A DNA stretch of 64,000 nt from Dipteris shenzhenensis (taxonomy: Eukaryota; Polypodiophyta; Polypodiopsida; Gleicheniales): assembly GCA_047967505.1 (NCBI GenBank), contig CM106538.1; one strand, given 5' to 3'. The notes below the pieces were generated by a model, which had not been told where the DNA came from, made no database searches, and saw only the letters and a list, made by a program, of their open reading frames with translations. The position numbers and the translations under genes were made by a program. Position 1 is the first letter of the stretch. The number at the start of each line of letters is the position of its first letter. Below are positions 1 to 11,310 of this stretch, piece by piece.

Positions 1-2729
1 TACTATCCACATGCCCTGCATAGTCTGAATCTGTGTACCCAAGTACACGCATGTCTCCTTTACCAAAGCAGATGCACATCTCCTTGGTACCCTTCATGTA
101 CCTCATGATGCACTTAACTGCCTCCCAATGCCTCTTTCTTGGATTAGCCATATATCGGCTAACAACTCCCACTGCAAATGCAATGTCTGGTCTAGTAGCT
201 ATCATAGCATACATAAGACTCCCAACTGCTGATGCATAAGGAACCTTGGCCATCATGGCCCTCTCCTCATCTGATTTGGGACTATCTGTATGACTCAGTT
301 TCACATATGGAGGCAATGGAGTACTCACTGCCTTCCCCCCCTCCATATTGAAACGCTGCAATACTTTTGTAACATACTCTTTTTGTGAAAGCCAAAGGAG
401 TTTCCTACTCCGATCACGCGTGATGTGCATACCAAGAATATGACCTGCAAGTCCCAAATCCTTCATATCAAAGGCCTCATGCAACTTGGCCTTTAATGCA
501 TCTAGCTCATAAGTATTCTTGCTAGCCAATAGCATATCATCCACATATAGTGCCAAGATTATCAAGCTACTATCCTGAGCCCTTTTAGTGTAGAGGCAGT
601 GATCAATTTCACTCCTTCTAAAACCCTGGGACCGAATGAAAGCATCAAACTTCTGATACCATTCTCTAGGCGCTTGCTTAAGACCATAGAGACTCTTCTT
701 CAGCTTGCAAACTAAATGCTCTTTGCCCTTTTCTTCAAAGCCTTCCGGCTGCACCATGTAAATTTCCTCATGCAAATCCCCATGCAAGAAAGCTGTCTTG
801 ACATCCATCTGCATAAGCTCCATATCCTCTGCTGCCACTAGTCCAAGCATGCATCTAAGTGTGGTCATCTTCACAACTGGAGAGAATATCTCATCAAAGT
901 CCACACCCTTCTCTTGCTTGAACCCTTTAGCAACCAAATGGGCCTTGTACCTAGGCACATCATCACCTGTGACCTTCATTTTGTAGACCCATTTACATGG
1001 CAATGCTTTGTTTCCATGTGGCAAAGAAACCAAGTCCCAAGTCTTATTCTTCATAAGTGAACTCATCTCTGATTGCATAGCATACTCCCACTTGCGTTGA
1101 TCCTCATGCATCATAGCCTCTTTGTAGCAAGAAGGCTCCCCGCAATCAGTAAGCATCACATAGTCTACTCCTGGAACAAACCTATCAGGCGGTCTAGACA
1201 CTCTAGATGATCTTCTCAAGGGCATTTCAGCTTGTTGTCCCACTTGCATATCAGCCACATTTGGCTCATCATTTCCACCAATAGATGATCCATCATCTAC
1301 CCTTGATTGTATACCTGTGGGAGTACTTGGTTGTACCATTTCTTGCACATTTGGTGCATGGACAGCTTGCTGTCTATCAACATATGCAGGTGGATTCACA
1401 TCCTGGAAAGTGATTCTCCTCATTTCCACATCCCTCATGGGTGCCTTATGCATCTTCTTCTCATTGAAGACCACATCATGGCTGCGTATGATCTTCTTTG
1501 CTTCTGGATCCCAGAGACGATAGCCCATCTCTCCACTTTCACCATAACCCAGAAAGATGCATTTCCTAGACTTAGGATCTAGCTTCTTTCGAAGCTCTTT
1601 TGGCACATGTGCATATGCCTCACACCCAAATATACGCAAATGAGAGTAAGAGGGCTTCTTGCCACTCCATGCCTCTTCAGGAATACCACCATCCAAACTC
1701 TTACTAGGTGATCTATTGATCACATGCACTGCAGTCTTCATTGCCTCAGCCCAAAAACCACCAGAAAGACTTGCATTGGAAAGCATGCATTGCAGCCTTT
1801 CTTGAATGGTAGATTCATCTTTTCTCTGCAACTGGATTTTGCTCTGGAGTACGAGGGGATGTGAGCTCCCTCTTAATCCCACGTGTATCACAGAAATGCT
1901 GAAAGTCATGAGAGAGATACTCTCCACCATTATCAGTCCGTAGGCATTTAAGCGTTCTACCTGACTGATTCTCAAGCCATTTCTGAAATACCTGGAACAC
2001 ATCACTCTTCCGAGCTATAGCATAAGCCCACACTTTCCTAGTTGCATCATCAATGAATGTCACATAGTATTCAGCCCCGCCTAATGACCGTGTAGGCATG
2101 GGACCACATACGTCTAAATGCACCAACTCAAGCTTTTCAAACTCTTTCTTTCCCCTTCTTTTATGGGCTGATTTAGTCTGCTTCCCATAGAGACAATGCT
2201 CACAAAATTCAAAATCAGAGAAACTCAAATGCGGTACATAACCCAAACGGCATAAGAGTTTCATTCCATTCTGGCTCATGTGCCCCAACCTGCAATGCCA
2301 CAAAGAAGTGCTTGGCTGCTCGGTTATTGCAACAACATGATCAAATACCCCTGATACATGTAAGGGATACAAAGTCCCACACTTGGCACCCCTGGCCAAA
2401 AGCATAGAGCCCTTCTGAATTTTCCAACTCTGAAAGCCAAAAGTGGTGTGAAAACCAGCATCATCTAGCAGACCCACTGAAATAAGACTCTTGGTCAGCT
2501 TAGGCACACGTCTCACATGTTTCAAAACAAATGCAGACCCATTTGCAAAAGAAAACTTTATGTCACCTGCTCCCACTATGTCACATGCATAGTCATTTCC
2601 AAGATGTACACAACCTGTCTTTCCACTGTCGTAAGTGGAGAACCATTCCCAATGGGGAGTAACATGGAATGAAGCACCAGAATCCAAAATCCAATCCTGG
2701 GAATATGCATCATCTGAAGTGGTAAGCAA
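1..2729 (-). pseudogene. Copia-A1 pol (protease, integrase, RT, RNase H start), frameshifted
   Basis: Copia polyprotein encoding the enzymes for processing, integration and reverse transcription. On the minus strand 2729-1815 carries the protease motif DSGAS, the integrase zinc-binding HHCC region and two integrase aspartates (DVCGPM, TDNGGEY). Around 1829 there are two extra bases and near 1811 one missing base relative to copy A2, so the third integrase motif and everything after it are in another frame. From 1805 to position 1 that frame looks open and holds the RT motif YVDDM (near 530-545) and the first RNase H aspartate (GYTDSDYAG) at the window edge. A 4-bp deletion near 2735 also uncouples gag from protease. 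It is a dead copy, still close in sequence to A2. Confidence 0.9.
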
Positions 2730-2734
2730 CTCTG

Positions 2735-3730
2735 TAAACTAGACATGAAGAGAACATCATTGTCACTATCATGTGTGACTGCATTGATCTCCTCGATCTT
2801 CACTTTTCCTTTGTCCTCCCTTGGACTCTCTTCCTTTTGATTTGCACCCCAATTTGCATTCTTTTTCTTATCCTTTTGCTCTCTTTTCAGCTTGTAGCAA
2901 TCCTTTTTCATATGGCCCTTCTTGCCACAATGGTAACACTCAATGTTCCGTGCCCTGGATTTGCTACGAGACTTCCCTCTTTCTTGGGACTTCCCCCTGA
3001 ACTGTGATCTGCCCCTTTGCACATTTAAGGCTGCATCCTGCTTGTTGCCATCCATAGACTTCCGTCTAATCTCCTCGGCCAACAAGCTACCCACAACATC
3101 ATCAAATTTCAGTACTCCACCAGGTGCAGAGTTACTGACAGCTGTACAGAAGGTATCCCATGAGGATGGCAATGAACATAAGAGAAATATTGCCTTAGCC
3201 TCCGCATCAAAATTCATTTTCTGAGCCTGAAGTTGGCTGAAAATAATATTGAATTCATTCAAGTGAGAAGCAATGGAGACCCCTTCCTTCATCCGCATCA
3301 AAATTCATTTTCTGAGCCTGAAGTTGGCTGAAAATAATATTGAATTCATTCAAGTGAGAAGCAATGGAGACCCCTTCCTTCATCTGCAGCTCAAACAACC
3401 TCTTCATGAGGTAAACTTTATTAGAGGCAGTTTCCTTCTCATAAGTGGCACACAGTTTCTTCCACAAATCTTCAGTAGTCTGCTCATTTACTACTGTGAA
3501 ATAAATTGACTCTGTAAGATGAAGTCTTATAGTAGACTTTGCTAATGCATCCAACTCATTCCAATCATCCTCAGACATATTTGCAGGCTTAGCTTCAATC
3601 CCTGCCAAGGGTTTAATCTGCTTCTTTTGAATAAGCACATCCCTTATTTGTTCTTTCCACAAAGAAAAGTTTGTCCCATCAAACTTTTTAATGTTGAAAA
3701 ACTCCTTTTCAGACATGGAAGGGATGCCAT
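2735..3730 (-). pseudogene. Copia-A1 gag with a frameshifting 91-bp duplication
   Basis: Capsid/nucleocapsid part of the A1 polyprotein. The ATG equivalent to A2's start is at 3730-3728 but a short deletion right after it shifts the frame. The N-terminal region (motif FDGTNFSLWKEQI) and the CCHC zinc knuckle CYHCGKKGHMKKDC are recognisable. A 91-bp stretch is repeated in tandem (3202-3292 and 3293-3383); since 91 is not a multiple of three, it breaks the frame in the middle of gag. Copy A2 has a single copy of this stretch. Confidence 0.9.
3202..3383. repeat. 91-bp tandem duplication inside Copia-A1 gag
   Basis: Two essentially identical 91-bp units, both starting CCGCATCAAAATTC (3202 and 3293). 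Only one unit is present in the homologous copy A2, so this is a private duplication of A1. Confidence 0.93.
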
Positions 3731-5155
3731 GATGCAAATAAAGCAAAATCCCAAATGCTAGTACCTGCAAGAGAGAATCACACCAAATACTAGGTGCACC
3801 CAAATGTGTATGCCACAATAGAGTGAAATATCACCAAAACTCAAAGCTCAAAGCATCAAAAGATGCATCTGACTCATGTGCATATACTATGCATCCATAT
3901 GAGCAAATCTGGCCCAAAAGAAAATGCCAATAAGTGCCAAATGACTCAAGCATAAACACCGTCCACTGGCATATGCATCAATTATATTTCATCCAAGAGA
4001 GCATAGCACTATCAGTGCATCACCAACAATGTGTCAAAGCTATCCCTCAGCATAAAATAGCATCCATGTACAAAGCGTCCATAAAAAATAGCATCCCACA
4101 AGGCAATTTGGGCCTATCAGCGCATCCAACAAGGACCGCAATGCATCCAAATGGCCTATAAATCATCCATTGCAACCCAATGCATACCACGAATGAGCGC
4201 ACACTGCTCAAACTGCAACCAGAGTGATCTGCATAAGGTATGCTCAAGAAATCATAGTCCCACGGTAATGAGCGCTACTGAAAATAGAACCTGAGATGCT
4301 TCAAAACATGGGCGCCATTGCATAATCGGACTCAGCAAGAAAATCTGCAAATATCTCTCTTCTGCCAGAACTCCAAAATCCCAACCGATGAGTGAGAAAT
4401 GGGAGTCAACACTTATCCACTGCCATGTGGCATAAATCTAAGGTTTCAAAACCTTAGTATGAAAAATGCATAACAGAGAGACGAAATCGAATACACAGAG
4501 ATTTATAACTCTGAAAATCCTCCACCGAATCGCGCAAGAACTGATAGGTAGGGGTTTTTGGGCGTCCGGAACGTAATGGGACAGACGGTTTTGGAAACCG
4601 TGGTCTCAATCACTGGGTCCAACACACGGACTGAAAAATGTTTTTTGAAACAGAGCTGTTTGTAAACTCCACCGGAGTACGAATGATGAGCAACATAGAA
4701 GTTTTAGGACCTCTTGAGTCCACCGGAACTGACAGATCTGCAAATGGTTGCTCCAAACTTGAGTTCTAACACCCGGGCAAAAAACGCAGGAACTGACACA
4801 GTGACTCAGAAATCCACTGAAATGATCCCAGATTCAAGAATGAAGGTGTTTCCAAGCTCCTGAAGTAATGTGGACACCAAAAGCAAGCAATAGTTGCCTC
4901 TACAAGTCAATACGGAGTCTCTGTCATCGAACGGAACAGGAAAAAGCTCAAAAAACGACTTTTTCTTTAAAAGCTCTTAACAGGCTCTCAAAACCACTTC
5001 ACAAAGCCAAAGTGACTTTTCCAAAGGTTCCTCCAAGGTCTCTGCACACTCGGATGCAAGTAAAGTCACCCACAAAGCTTCCCACAAAGCTTCTCCTTCC
5101 TCCCACAGAGCTACTGAGCTTCAAGCATTCACGCACGCTTAGCTAGATCACCCGG
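3731..5155 (-). other. Copia-A1 untranslated leader
   Basis: About 1.4 kb between primer-binding site and gag ATG with no substantial minus-strand reading frame. It is homologous to 53370-54783 of copy A2. Just before gag both copies keep a pyrimidine tract followed by TTGCAG (here near 3765-3780), which looks like a splice acceptor. Confidence 0.7.
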
Positions 5156-5167
5156 GCTCTGATACCA
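5156..5167 (-). other. Primer-binding site of Copia-A1
   Basis: Minus strand reads TGGTATCAGAGC, complementary to the 3' end of plant initiator methionine tRNA. It lies two bases inside the 5' LTR. Confidence 0.9.
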
Positions 5168-5169
5168 GT

Positions 5170-5341
5170 TGAGAGTGCTCTCAACGGAAGCAAGAACAGA
5201 CGAAGGAGAGAGAGAGAGACAGAGAGCCACACAAGTTTGGTGGGTGCAGAACCACCCTAATCTTCTTTTTCATTCATTTATATATGTGTTTGAGTATTGT
5301 ACATAACCGGGGTTAAGGCACAGTGACCTTTAACCCCCACA
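5170..5341 (-). repeat. 5' LTR of Copia-A1
   Basis: On the minus strand begins TGTGGGGGTTAAAGG and ends GCACTCTCA (TG...CA). 172 bp; matches the 181-bp LTRs of A2 with small differences in the CT-rich stretch. A TATATAAA box lies at 5277-5284 on the minus strand. Confidence 0.93.
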
Positions 5342-5346
5342 TTTCT

Positions 5347-7566
5347 CATTTAAAAGTTTTTGGTTGCATTGCCTATGTTCATGTGCTAGATGAGTTGAGA
5401 TCCAAGTTGGATCCAAAAGTTGAGAAGTGCATCTTTATTGGTTATTCTTTGCAGCAAAAAGGGTATAAATGCTATAACCCTTCTACTCCTAAGTTCATAG
5501 TGAGTAGAGATGTTGTTTTTGATGAAATGAGCAGTTGGTATAAACCAGTAAATGTAATTGATGACGTAGATGCACAAAATGGTAATGCTGCACATAATTC
5601 ACAACAGCAATCACAAAATATTAGTGGACCTGTAGTGTCCTCTAGCAGTGGTTCACATACTTTTCCATGGACAAGCAAATTGAGATCAAGAGGATCTCCT
5701 CAAAGCAATGTAGACAGTGGTGTGCAAGTATCACGAAAAGGAAAAGAGAAAGTAGATCAGCCCATGGTTGATGTGAATGCAGGTCACTCTTATGTGGATG
5801 GTGAATCCAGTGGCTCTGAACAGAGGCTTAATGATGAGTTGCGTATTCCTTCTATTGTTACACTTGGAGTAAGAAAGATTTTGAGAGCACTTGGTAGTGA
5901 GCCTATTTTGCGCAGGTCTACCAGAGTTAAGCATCATGTGGATAGAGTGAAATATGATGGATTTACAGCCATTCACTATGCCTATATGGTCAAAGTGATA
6001 CATGGACCAGAACCCACTTCTTTTGGGCAAGCCATGGGAAAAGAAAAATGGGAGAAAGCCATGGATGCTTTGGAAGCAAATGCTACAAGGGAATTGGTGC
6101 CTTTGCCTAGAGACAAGAATGCAATTGGCTGCAAGTGGGTTTATAAGGTGAAGCACAATGCAGATGGTTCTGTGAACATCTTACAAGGCAAGCTTAGTTT
6201 TCAAGGGGTATGCACAGACATATGGCATTGATTATGAAAAAACATTCAGCTCGTTGCAAGGATGGCAACCGTAAGAGTAGTCATTGCTATGGTTGCATCA
6301 AAGGGATGGTCTTTACATCAAATGGATGTAAAGAATGCCTTCTTGCATGGTGATTTGCAAGAAGAGGTCTATATGGAGCAGCCACCAGGTTATGTTCATG
6401 CTGTTCATCCTAAGTTTGTTTGCAGGTTGAAGAAAGCCTTGTATGGCTTGAAGTAAGCTGGTCTGACAAGATAGGACAGTATCTTGTCACTATTGGCTTT
6501 TAGATTTCCAAGGCATATTTCTCACTTTATGTGAGAAAAACAGAGAAAGGTATTATGTTGCTTGTCATTTATGTTGATGATTTGATCATCACAGGTGATA
6601 GTGATGAAGATATCCTTCATGTGAAAATGCTATTGAAGCAGAAGTTTGAGATGAAGGATTCTGGAGAGCTACGTTACTTCTTGGGCATTGAGGTGACTAG
6701 ATCCACAAGTGGGATATGGCTCTTGCAGAGGCAGTATGGATTGGACATGCTGTCCAAATATGGGATGACAGGTTGTAAGCCTATTTCAGTTCCTTTGGAG
6801 TAGAATGTGAAGCTGAGCGTAGATGTAGGTGAGCTTCTGGAAGACCGTACTATGTACAGATGCATAGTAGGAAGTTTGATTTATATGACTATTACCAGAT
6901 TTGAGCTATGCTGTTGGGTTGGTAAGTCAGTTTATGCAAGCTCCAAGGAAACTGCATTTGGATGCGGCTAGACACATACTGAGGTATGTGAAGTCCACAT
7001 TGTAGTATGGGCTATTTTATGAGATTGGGGTTCAGATACAATTGCATGGATACACTAATGCTGATTGGGCTGCTAATATTTCTGATAGACGATCTACAAG
7101 TGGATATATGTTCTCTTTTGGGAGTGCTGCAGTCACTTGGAGGAGCAAGAAATAGCCTATAGTTGCCTTGTCGAGCACAGAGGCTGAGTACAAGGGTGTA
7201 GCAATGGCTGCATGTGAGGTAGCTTGGTTGCATAAGCTACTTTATGATATGCATCAGTCTACAGATGGGCCGGTTGTCATTTATTATGACAACATGAGTA
7301 GTATACACTTGGCAAATAACCCAGTCTATCATGCTAGAACAAAGCACATTGAGGTGCATTATCACTATGTGCAGGAGAAGGTTCTAGTAGGTTTTATTGA
7401 TCTAGTTTATGTCAACACAGAGGATCAGGTAGCTGACATATTCACGAAGGCATTGGGCGCAGAGAAGCTATGCATGTTCAGAGACCTGCTTGGTGTGCAG
7501 GAATTGGGATTGAGCTCGAGGGGGAGTGTTGAGATATCGAGCTCCACTCGTGGTATGCCAGGGTGA
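5347..7566 (+). pseudogene. Copia-B1 pol remnant (integrase end, RT, RNase H)
   Basis: Broken polyprotein. Segment 5347-6231 is the integrase C-terminal region (motif KVFGCIAYVHV, then RDVVFDEMSS) and the RT start ([11 protein letters not shown]). Next come fragments with the RT motifs [18 protein letters not shown] (6310-6380), LYGLK followed by a stop (near 6440), and YVDDLIITG (near 6570-6600). RNase H begins near 7030 and its end is open at 7168-7566 ([16 protein letters not shown], then [14 protein letters not shown]). At least six stops or frameshifts separate these, so it is inactive. Several stops replace glutamine or tryptophan codons, as expected for decay of methylated DNA. Confidence 0.9.
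7514..7526 (+). other. Polypurine tract of Copia-B1
   Basis: GCTCGAGGGGGAG directly upstream of the 3' LTR start at 7527; the usual primer site for plus-strand DNA synthesis. Confidence 0.75.
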
Positions 7567-7884
7567 CCGTTGTGCATTTATATCACCGACTTGTTGGCTG
7601 CAGATGCGATTGGTACACCGCCCATGAATAATAGCTGGATGACAACTATCCTTATGTACTCTAGTTAGTGGCTCAAATAGTATGCCACCTTAGTTAGCTG
7701 AGTTTGGTTTGAGACCCACATATAGGGTTCACCTATTCCTTTTGTACTTAGAAAGAGTTCTTTTGGCTTTCACAACTAAGGAGAGGAAAAGTGTTTTTAG
7801 CCTCCACCTTTGTGCGTATTCCCCCATTGTGTATGTGAGACAGCTGCAAGTGAGACTCCTTACTTCTCTCCCACTCTCTTCACA
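7527..7884 (+). repeat. 3' LTR of Copia-B1
   Basis: Begins TGTTGAGATATCGAG, ends TTCACA. The right end was set by comparison with B2 (where flanking DNA differs) and with B4, where the primer-binding site follows CACA directly. Confidence 0.88.
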
Positions 7885-9813
7885 ACTACCTCAAATCTTT
7901 TGTAGTGTTCTCAATTTTAGATCCTGCCTGTACTATAGTACTATGTTGCTTGATTCTCTAACACGAGATTGGCTAATCAAGCTCTTGAGGTTGCATTTAG
8001 CTATTGTTGAACATACAAAGTGATTGTATTTTCTTTTTATTTCAAAACTTCCTTTTTTCCAATGAAAAAAAGAAAGAATACTTTCATCCATTCTCTAAGT
8101 GCATAAAGCCTACTTAAACACTCAATCTACAATTGTCCCATGTTAATGAATATTTTCATCCATTCTGTAAGTGCATAAAGCCTACTTGAACTCTCACTTA
8201 ACAATTGTAAAAACATATTACTTTAGATAAACAAAACCAATTAAACTTGATCATGAGCACACGCAAGCTATTGTCTATGTTTGGACTTGGTTTCTCTTTG
8301 AGAAGCTTATATTAAATTTCAAGAGTTTGGAATTTGAGTCTGCATGGCATGCCAACTAACTTGATATGTAGGTTGTCAACCATGCAATCTACTTTTCGAT
8401 TTTTACTACTGGTTTGCAGGCACATACTAGTTTTCTAAGTCCAATATTTCTTATGATTTGTGTTCAAGCTAAATCCAAAAGTGTTCTAGAATTGTATTAT
8501 TAGCAAGTGTCATGGGATGCTTGAATAAGGCATGTACATGCAATATTCTTCAATTCCTTCAAATATGGAAAGCCTTTAAAGCTTTCATTTACTTTGAAGC
8601 TTGACCTAATTTTCACATGCAACCTTTTTGCTTCAAAGCCTTCACAGGATAAATTGTAATATTCGAAATAAAGGGGATAAAGAAACTAGGCATTGGTTAA
8701 ATGGACAAATGTGTATGGTCTTTATATCTTTAGTGTCATTCTATTTTATGAGATAGCAAAGGAACTTTAAGAGTGCTCTCCAAAGGGATACTTTGGGCAT
8801 GAAAACTTTGATTAGCCGAGCACGTTAATCACCCTATGTATCTTAGGTTTCATTTGGTAGGTTGTTAGAGGAATTCCCTTCTTACAATATCTGGGGTTGA
8901 ACTCTACCTCTTTCAATTCAAAATAAAGGCATAGGTGGATGTATGGCATGCTAACTCATTGAATGAGTATGCTAACAATAGTTGTCAAAGATGGAGTGAA
9001 GAATGAGGGTCTTTACAGACTACCAGAAACTGCCCAAAGAGTGCCCATTGTTGGGGCACTTAATAAATGGGATGGGTGGGTTGGCATGGGCAAAGCTTTT
9101 ACAGATACCCTGCCTACCCCAACACGCATACCAAATTTGAACAGCTCATTTATTGGGCATCCATGGGCAGTGGGCACATTCAACCAGGGAGAAGAGTGTG
9201 ATGAGCGGTGTGCAAAGTCCTCAGTACGCGCCATTGGGTTTTTTTTCCCTCCCTCATGACACTCCCCCTACCCTGTTAACCCCGCTCAAACACTCATCTG
9301 GCAAGGCGGGGCATTTTGTGGGCAAACGGGCGGGGGCATGGGACACTAGGCCAGGGGTCTACCGCGATGGTGGTATGTATGGCATGTGTAAAGACTCTCG
9401 TGAGGAGGGGAGTCGTCCCGAAAGACATTCCAAGAGAATCGGAAATCGGGGCGCCCATTCAGGAAATGCTGGAGGATGATTGGTAAAAATCTTGAAATGC
9501 GATAGCTGAGAACCAATCCGCAGCTTTCTGGCTCCAACGATTTCCAAACAACAATTGGGTCTCCGAGCTTGCAGCAATTTCTGCATGAATCAATCCATCG
9601 GTGGCCGACACAAGACGATGCATCTCTTACGAGTTTCAAGTGAGGATTCAGAACTTCGCTCAGTGACTGAACGACATTTGTCCGAGCAGTGAGGAGATCA
9701 AGAGTTTGTTTCCGTTTGGAGCTTGACTTTCCAACTAACATACAATATAGACCGAGTTCTGTTGAATTGGCAATCGAGAGACGTTTGTTGGGCGAATTGT
9801 TGATTTACAGAAC
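7885..9813. other. Stretch without a recognised gene upstream of the aquaporin
   Basis: No convincing protein-coding homology. AT-rich to about 8960, then more GC-rich toward the aquaporin start. The aquaporin promoter and 5' untranslated region must lie in its last part, but I cannot place a TATA box or start site with confidence. Confidence 0.5.
8082..8189. repeat. Imperfect 72-bp tandem duplication
   Basis: The phrase TTTCATCCATTCT.TAAGTGCATAAAGCCTACTT occurs at 8082 and again at 8154 with a diverged tail. A local duplication with no apparent function. Confidence 0.7.
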
Positions 9814-11310
9814 ATGGGTCTCGCTGCTCGCAAATCGCGGTTTGCAACTCTGGTGGTTGCCGATTTTGCCATGGCTTTCTTGTGGGTTTTTTCCAACGCG
9901 GTTCTGCGGGTTTTTGCGGATTTGGCAGCGTCTCACCTCGGAATTTATGGCACTGCTAGGCAGATTATCAAGCGATCAGTCGTGATTGGTCTCCTCTTCA
10001 TCTTCTACTCGCTCGGTAAAGCCACCGGCGGAGCGAGCTATAATCCAGTGACTGTCATCGCTTATGTTGTTGCCAAGATCACCGAGATTCCGCTTTACAT
10101 CCTTACATTCCGCCTTCCAGCACAGGTCTTGTCTTCTATCGCTCATATCTATTCATCTCTATCTTCCTATGACAGCAGTTTATTATTTTGAACATGCCAT
10201 TTGTGTGCTGGGCCTCACCGACTAAAGAAACTCTTTATTCTGTGTGGAAGCACTTTTTCTTCGCGCATCCGAAGCCATAGCTTGCTGGCAGAATATGCTG
10301 TGTTGAATGCAAAAAGCCTTTACCGTTTTCACTGTGGATTTAACGACGATGCCATGAGAAAGTAAAAATACTGGTTTTTACGACATTGAATCCACCCTCT
10401 CTTTTCCCCCGGAGAAGCCGCAGTCCACTTTTATCTTAAAATCTCTGGTCTAGCTTCGAAGAATTTCACGGGGAAAATTGAGGGATGATGCCATATTTGG
10501 GGAGTGAAAGCTGCAGACTGATTTAGTTATCTTTTGAAGTCAGAATGTACTTGAAGTCATAACTTTTTATGCTCGCAATGTAGGTAACCACCATATTTCA
10601 CCTACTGTGTCTTAACGTGCAATGCTGACAGGTCATTGGAGCTGTTGGAGGTGCTTTTGCTGCTGTTGCATGCATGCCTGATATATACAAACCTTTTGTC
10701 ACAGGACCATATCTCCGTGTAGACCCTCATACTGGTGCGATGGCTGAAGGAATTCTCACTTTTGCAGTTGTTTTTATTGTCCTTCTAGCAAATCTGAAAG
10801 GACCAAAGAGCGGAATTCAAAGGACTTGGATTACTAGCCTTTCAAGGGTCTCCCTCAGCATCTTTGGCACTGAATACACTGGCCCAGCTATGAATCCTGC
10901 TAACGTCTCTCTCTCTCTCTCTTTCTATCTTGCTTTACCCTTGCCTATGTTTGTGAGAACTTTTTTTTTCCAAAAATGTTTGTGAGAACTTTTGAAAACG
11001 CAGGAGGATAAATCTCAAAGTTTAATATTTTGTTGTCTATGCAATAAGCAAGTTTCCTTACACACTAAGTGAACTTGTCAGGCATATATCATTTTCAATA
11101 TTTAGAGAGGGAGATGGCAATTAGTTTCTCTTTGATTAATCAGACGCTTCTGTAATACAGGCATTTGGATGGGCCTTCCTAAAAAACCAGCACAATACTT
11201 GGGAGCACTTGTATGTGTACTGGCTAACTCCAATCTTAGCAACAATTGGTGCTGCATGGACAGTCCGCACTGTTTTGGCTCCTACAGAAGTGAAGGAAAA
11301 GGAAAGCTAG
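9814..11310 (+). CDS. SIP-type aquaporin (small basic intrinsic protein), three exons
   Basis: Membrane channel of the major intrinsic protein family. Plant SIPs are reported mainly in the endoplasmic reticulum. Exons 9814-10125, 10632-10904 and 11161-11310, joined at GT/AG sites in phase 0, give 244 residues, normal for SIPs. Start ATG 9814. Hydrophobic segments begin near residue 11 (ATLVVADFAMAFLWVF) and 55 (SVVIGLLFIFYSL). The first pore motif is NPV (residues 77-79) where most aquaporins have NPA; SIPs typically vary the third residue here. The second motif, NPA (residues 192-194, in YTGPAMNPAN), falls exactly at the exon 2/3 junction. The C-terminus is lysine-rich (EVKEKES), compatible with an ER protein. 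It is the only intact-looking host gene here, and its exons show no stop or frameshift. SIP1 versus SIP2 cannot be settled by eye. Confidence 0.9.

Larger units (their letters stand above)
1..5341 (-). mobile_element. Ty1/copia retrotransposon Copia-A, copy A1 (3' part outside window)
   Basis: Read on the minus strand it runs 5' LTR (5170-5341), initiator-Met-tRNA primer-binding site (5156-5167), a leader of about 1.4 kb without a long reading frame (3731-5155), gag, protease, integrase, reverse transcriptase and the start of RNase H at the window edge. It matches the complete copy A2 at 53175-59081 along its whole length. It is inserted in the integrase of Copia-B1: the B1 reading frame resumes just right of 5346, and 5342-5346 (TTTCT) should be one copy of the 5-bp target duplication, with the other copy left of the window. 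Several small indels make it inactive. Confidence 0.93.
5347..7884 (+). mobile_element. Copia-B copy B1, 3' part
   Basis: Starts abruptly in the integrase region at the Copia-A1 insertion; its 5' half should lie left of the window. Contains the end of integrase, RT, RNase H, a purine-rich tract and the 3' LTR. Related copies in this window: B2 (27302-29756), B3 (48386-51312), B4 (62714 onward), recognised by a shared ~350-bp LTR starting TGTTGAGATATCGAG. Confidence 0.9.

Noticed and set aside
8963-9741. Short frames on both strands upstream of the aquaporin
   Set aside because: No homology, overlapping on both strands, GC-rich region only; more likely promoter or untranslated DNA.
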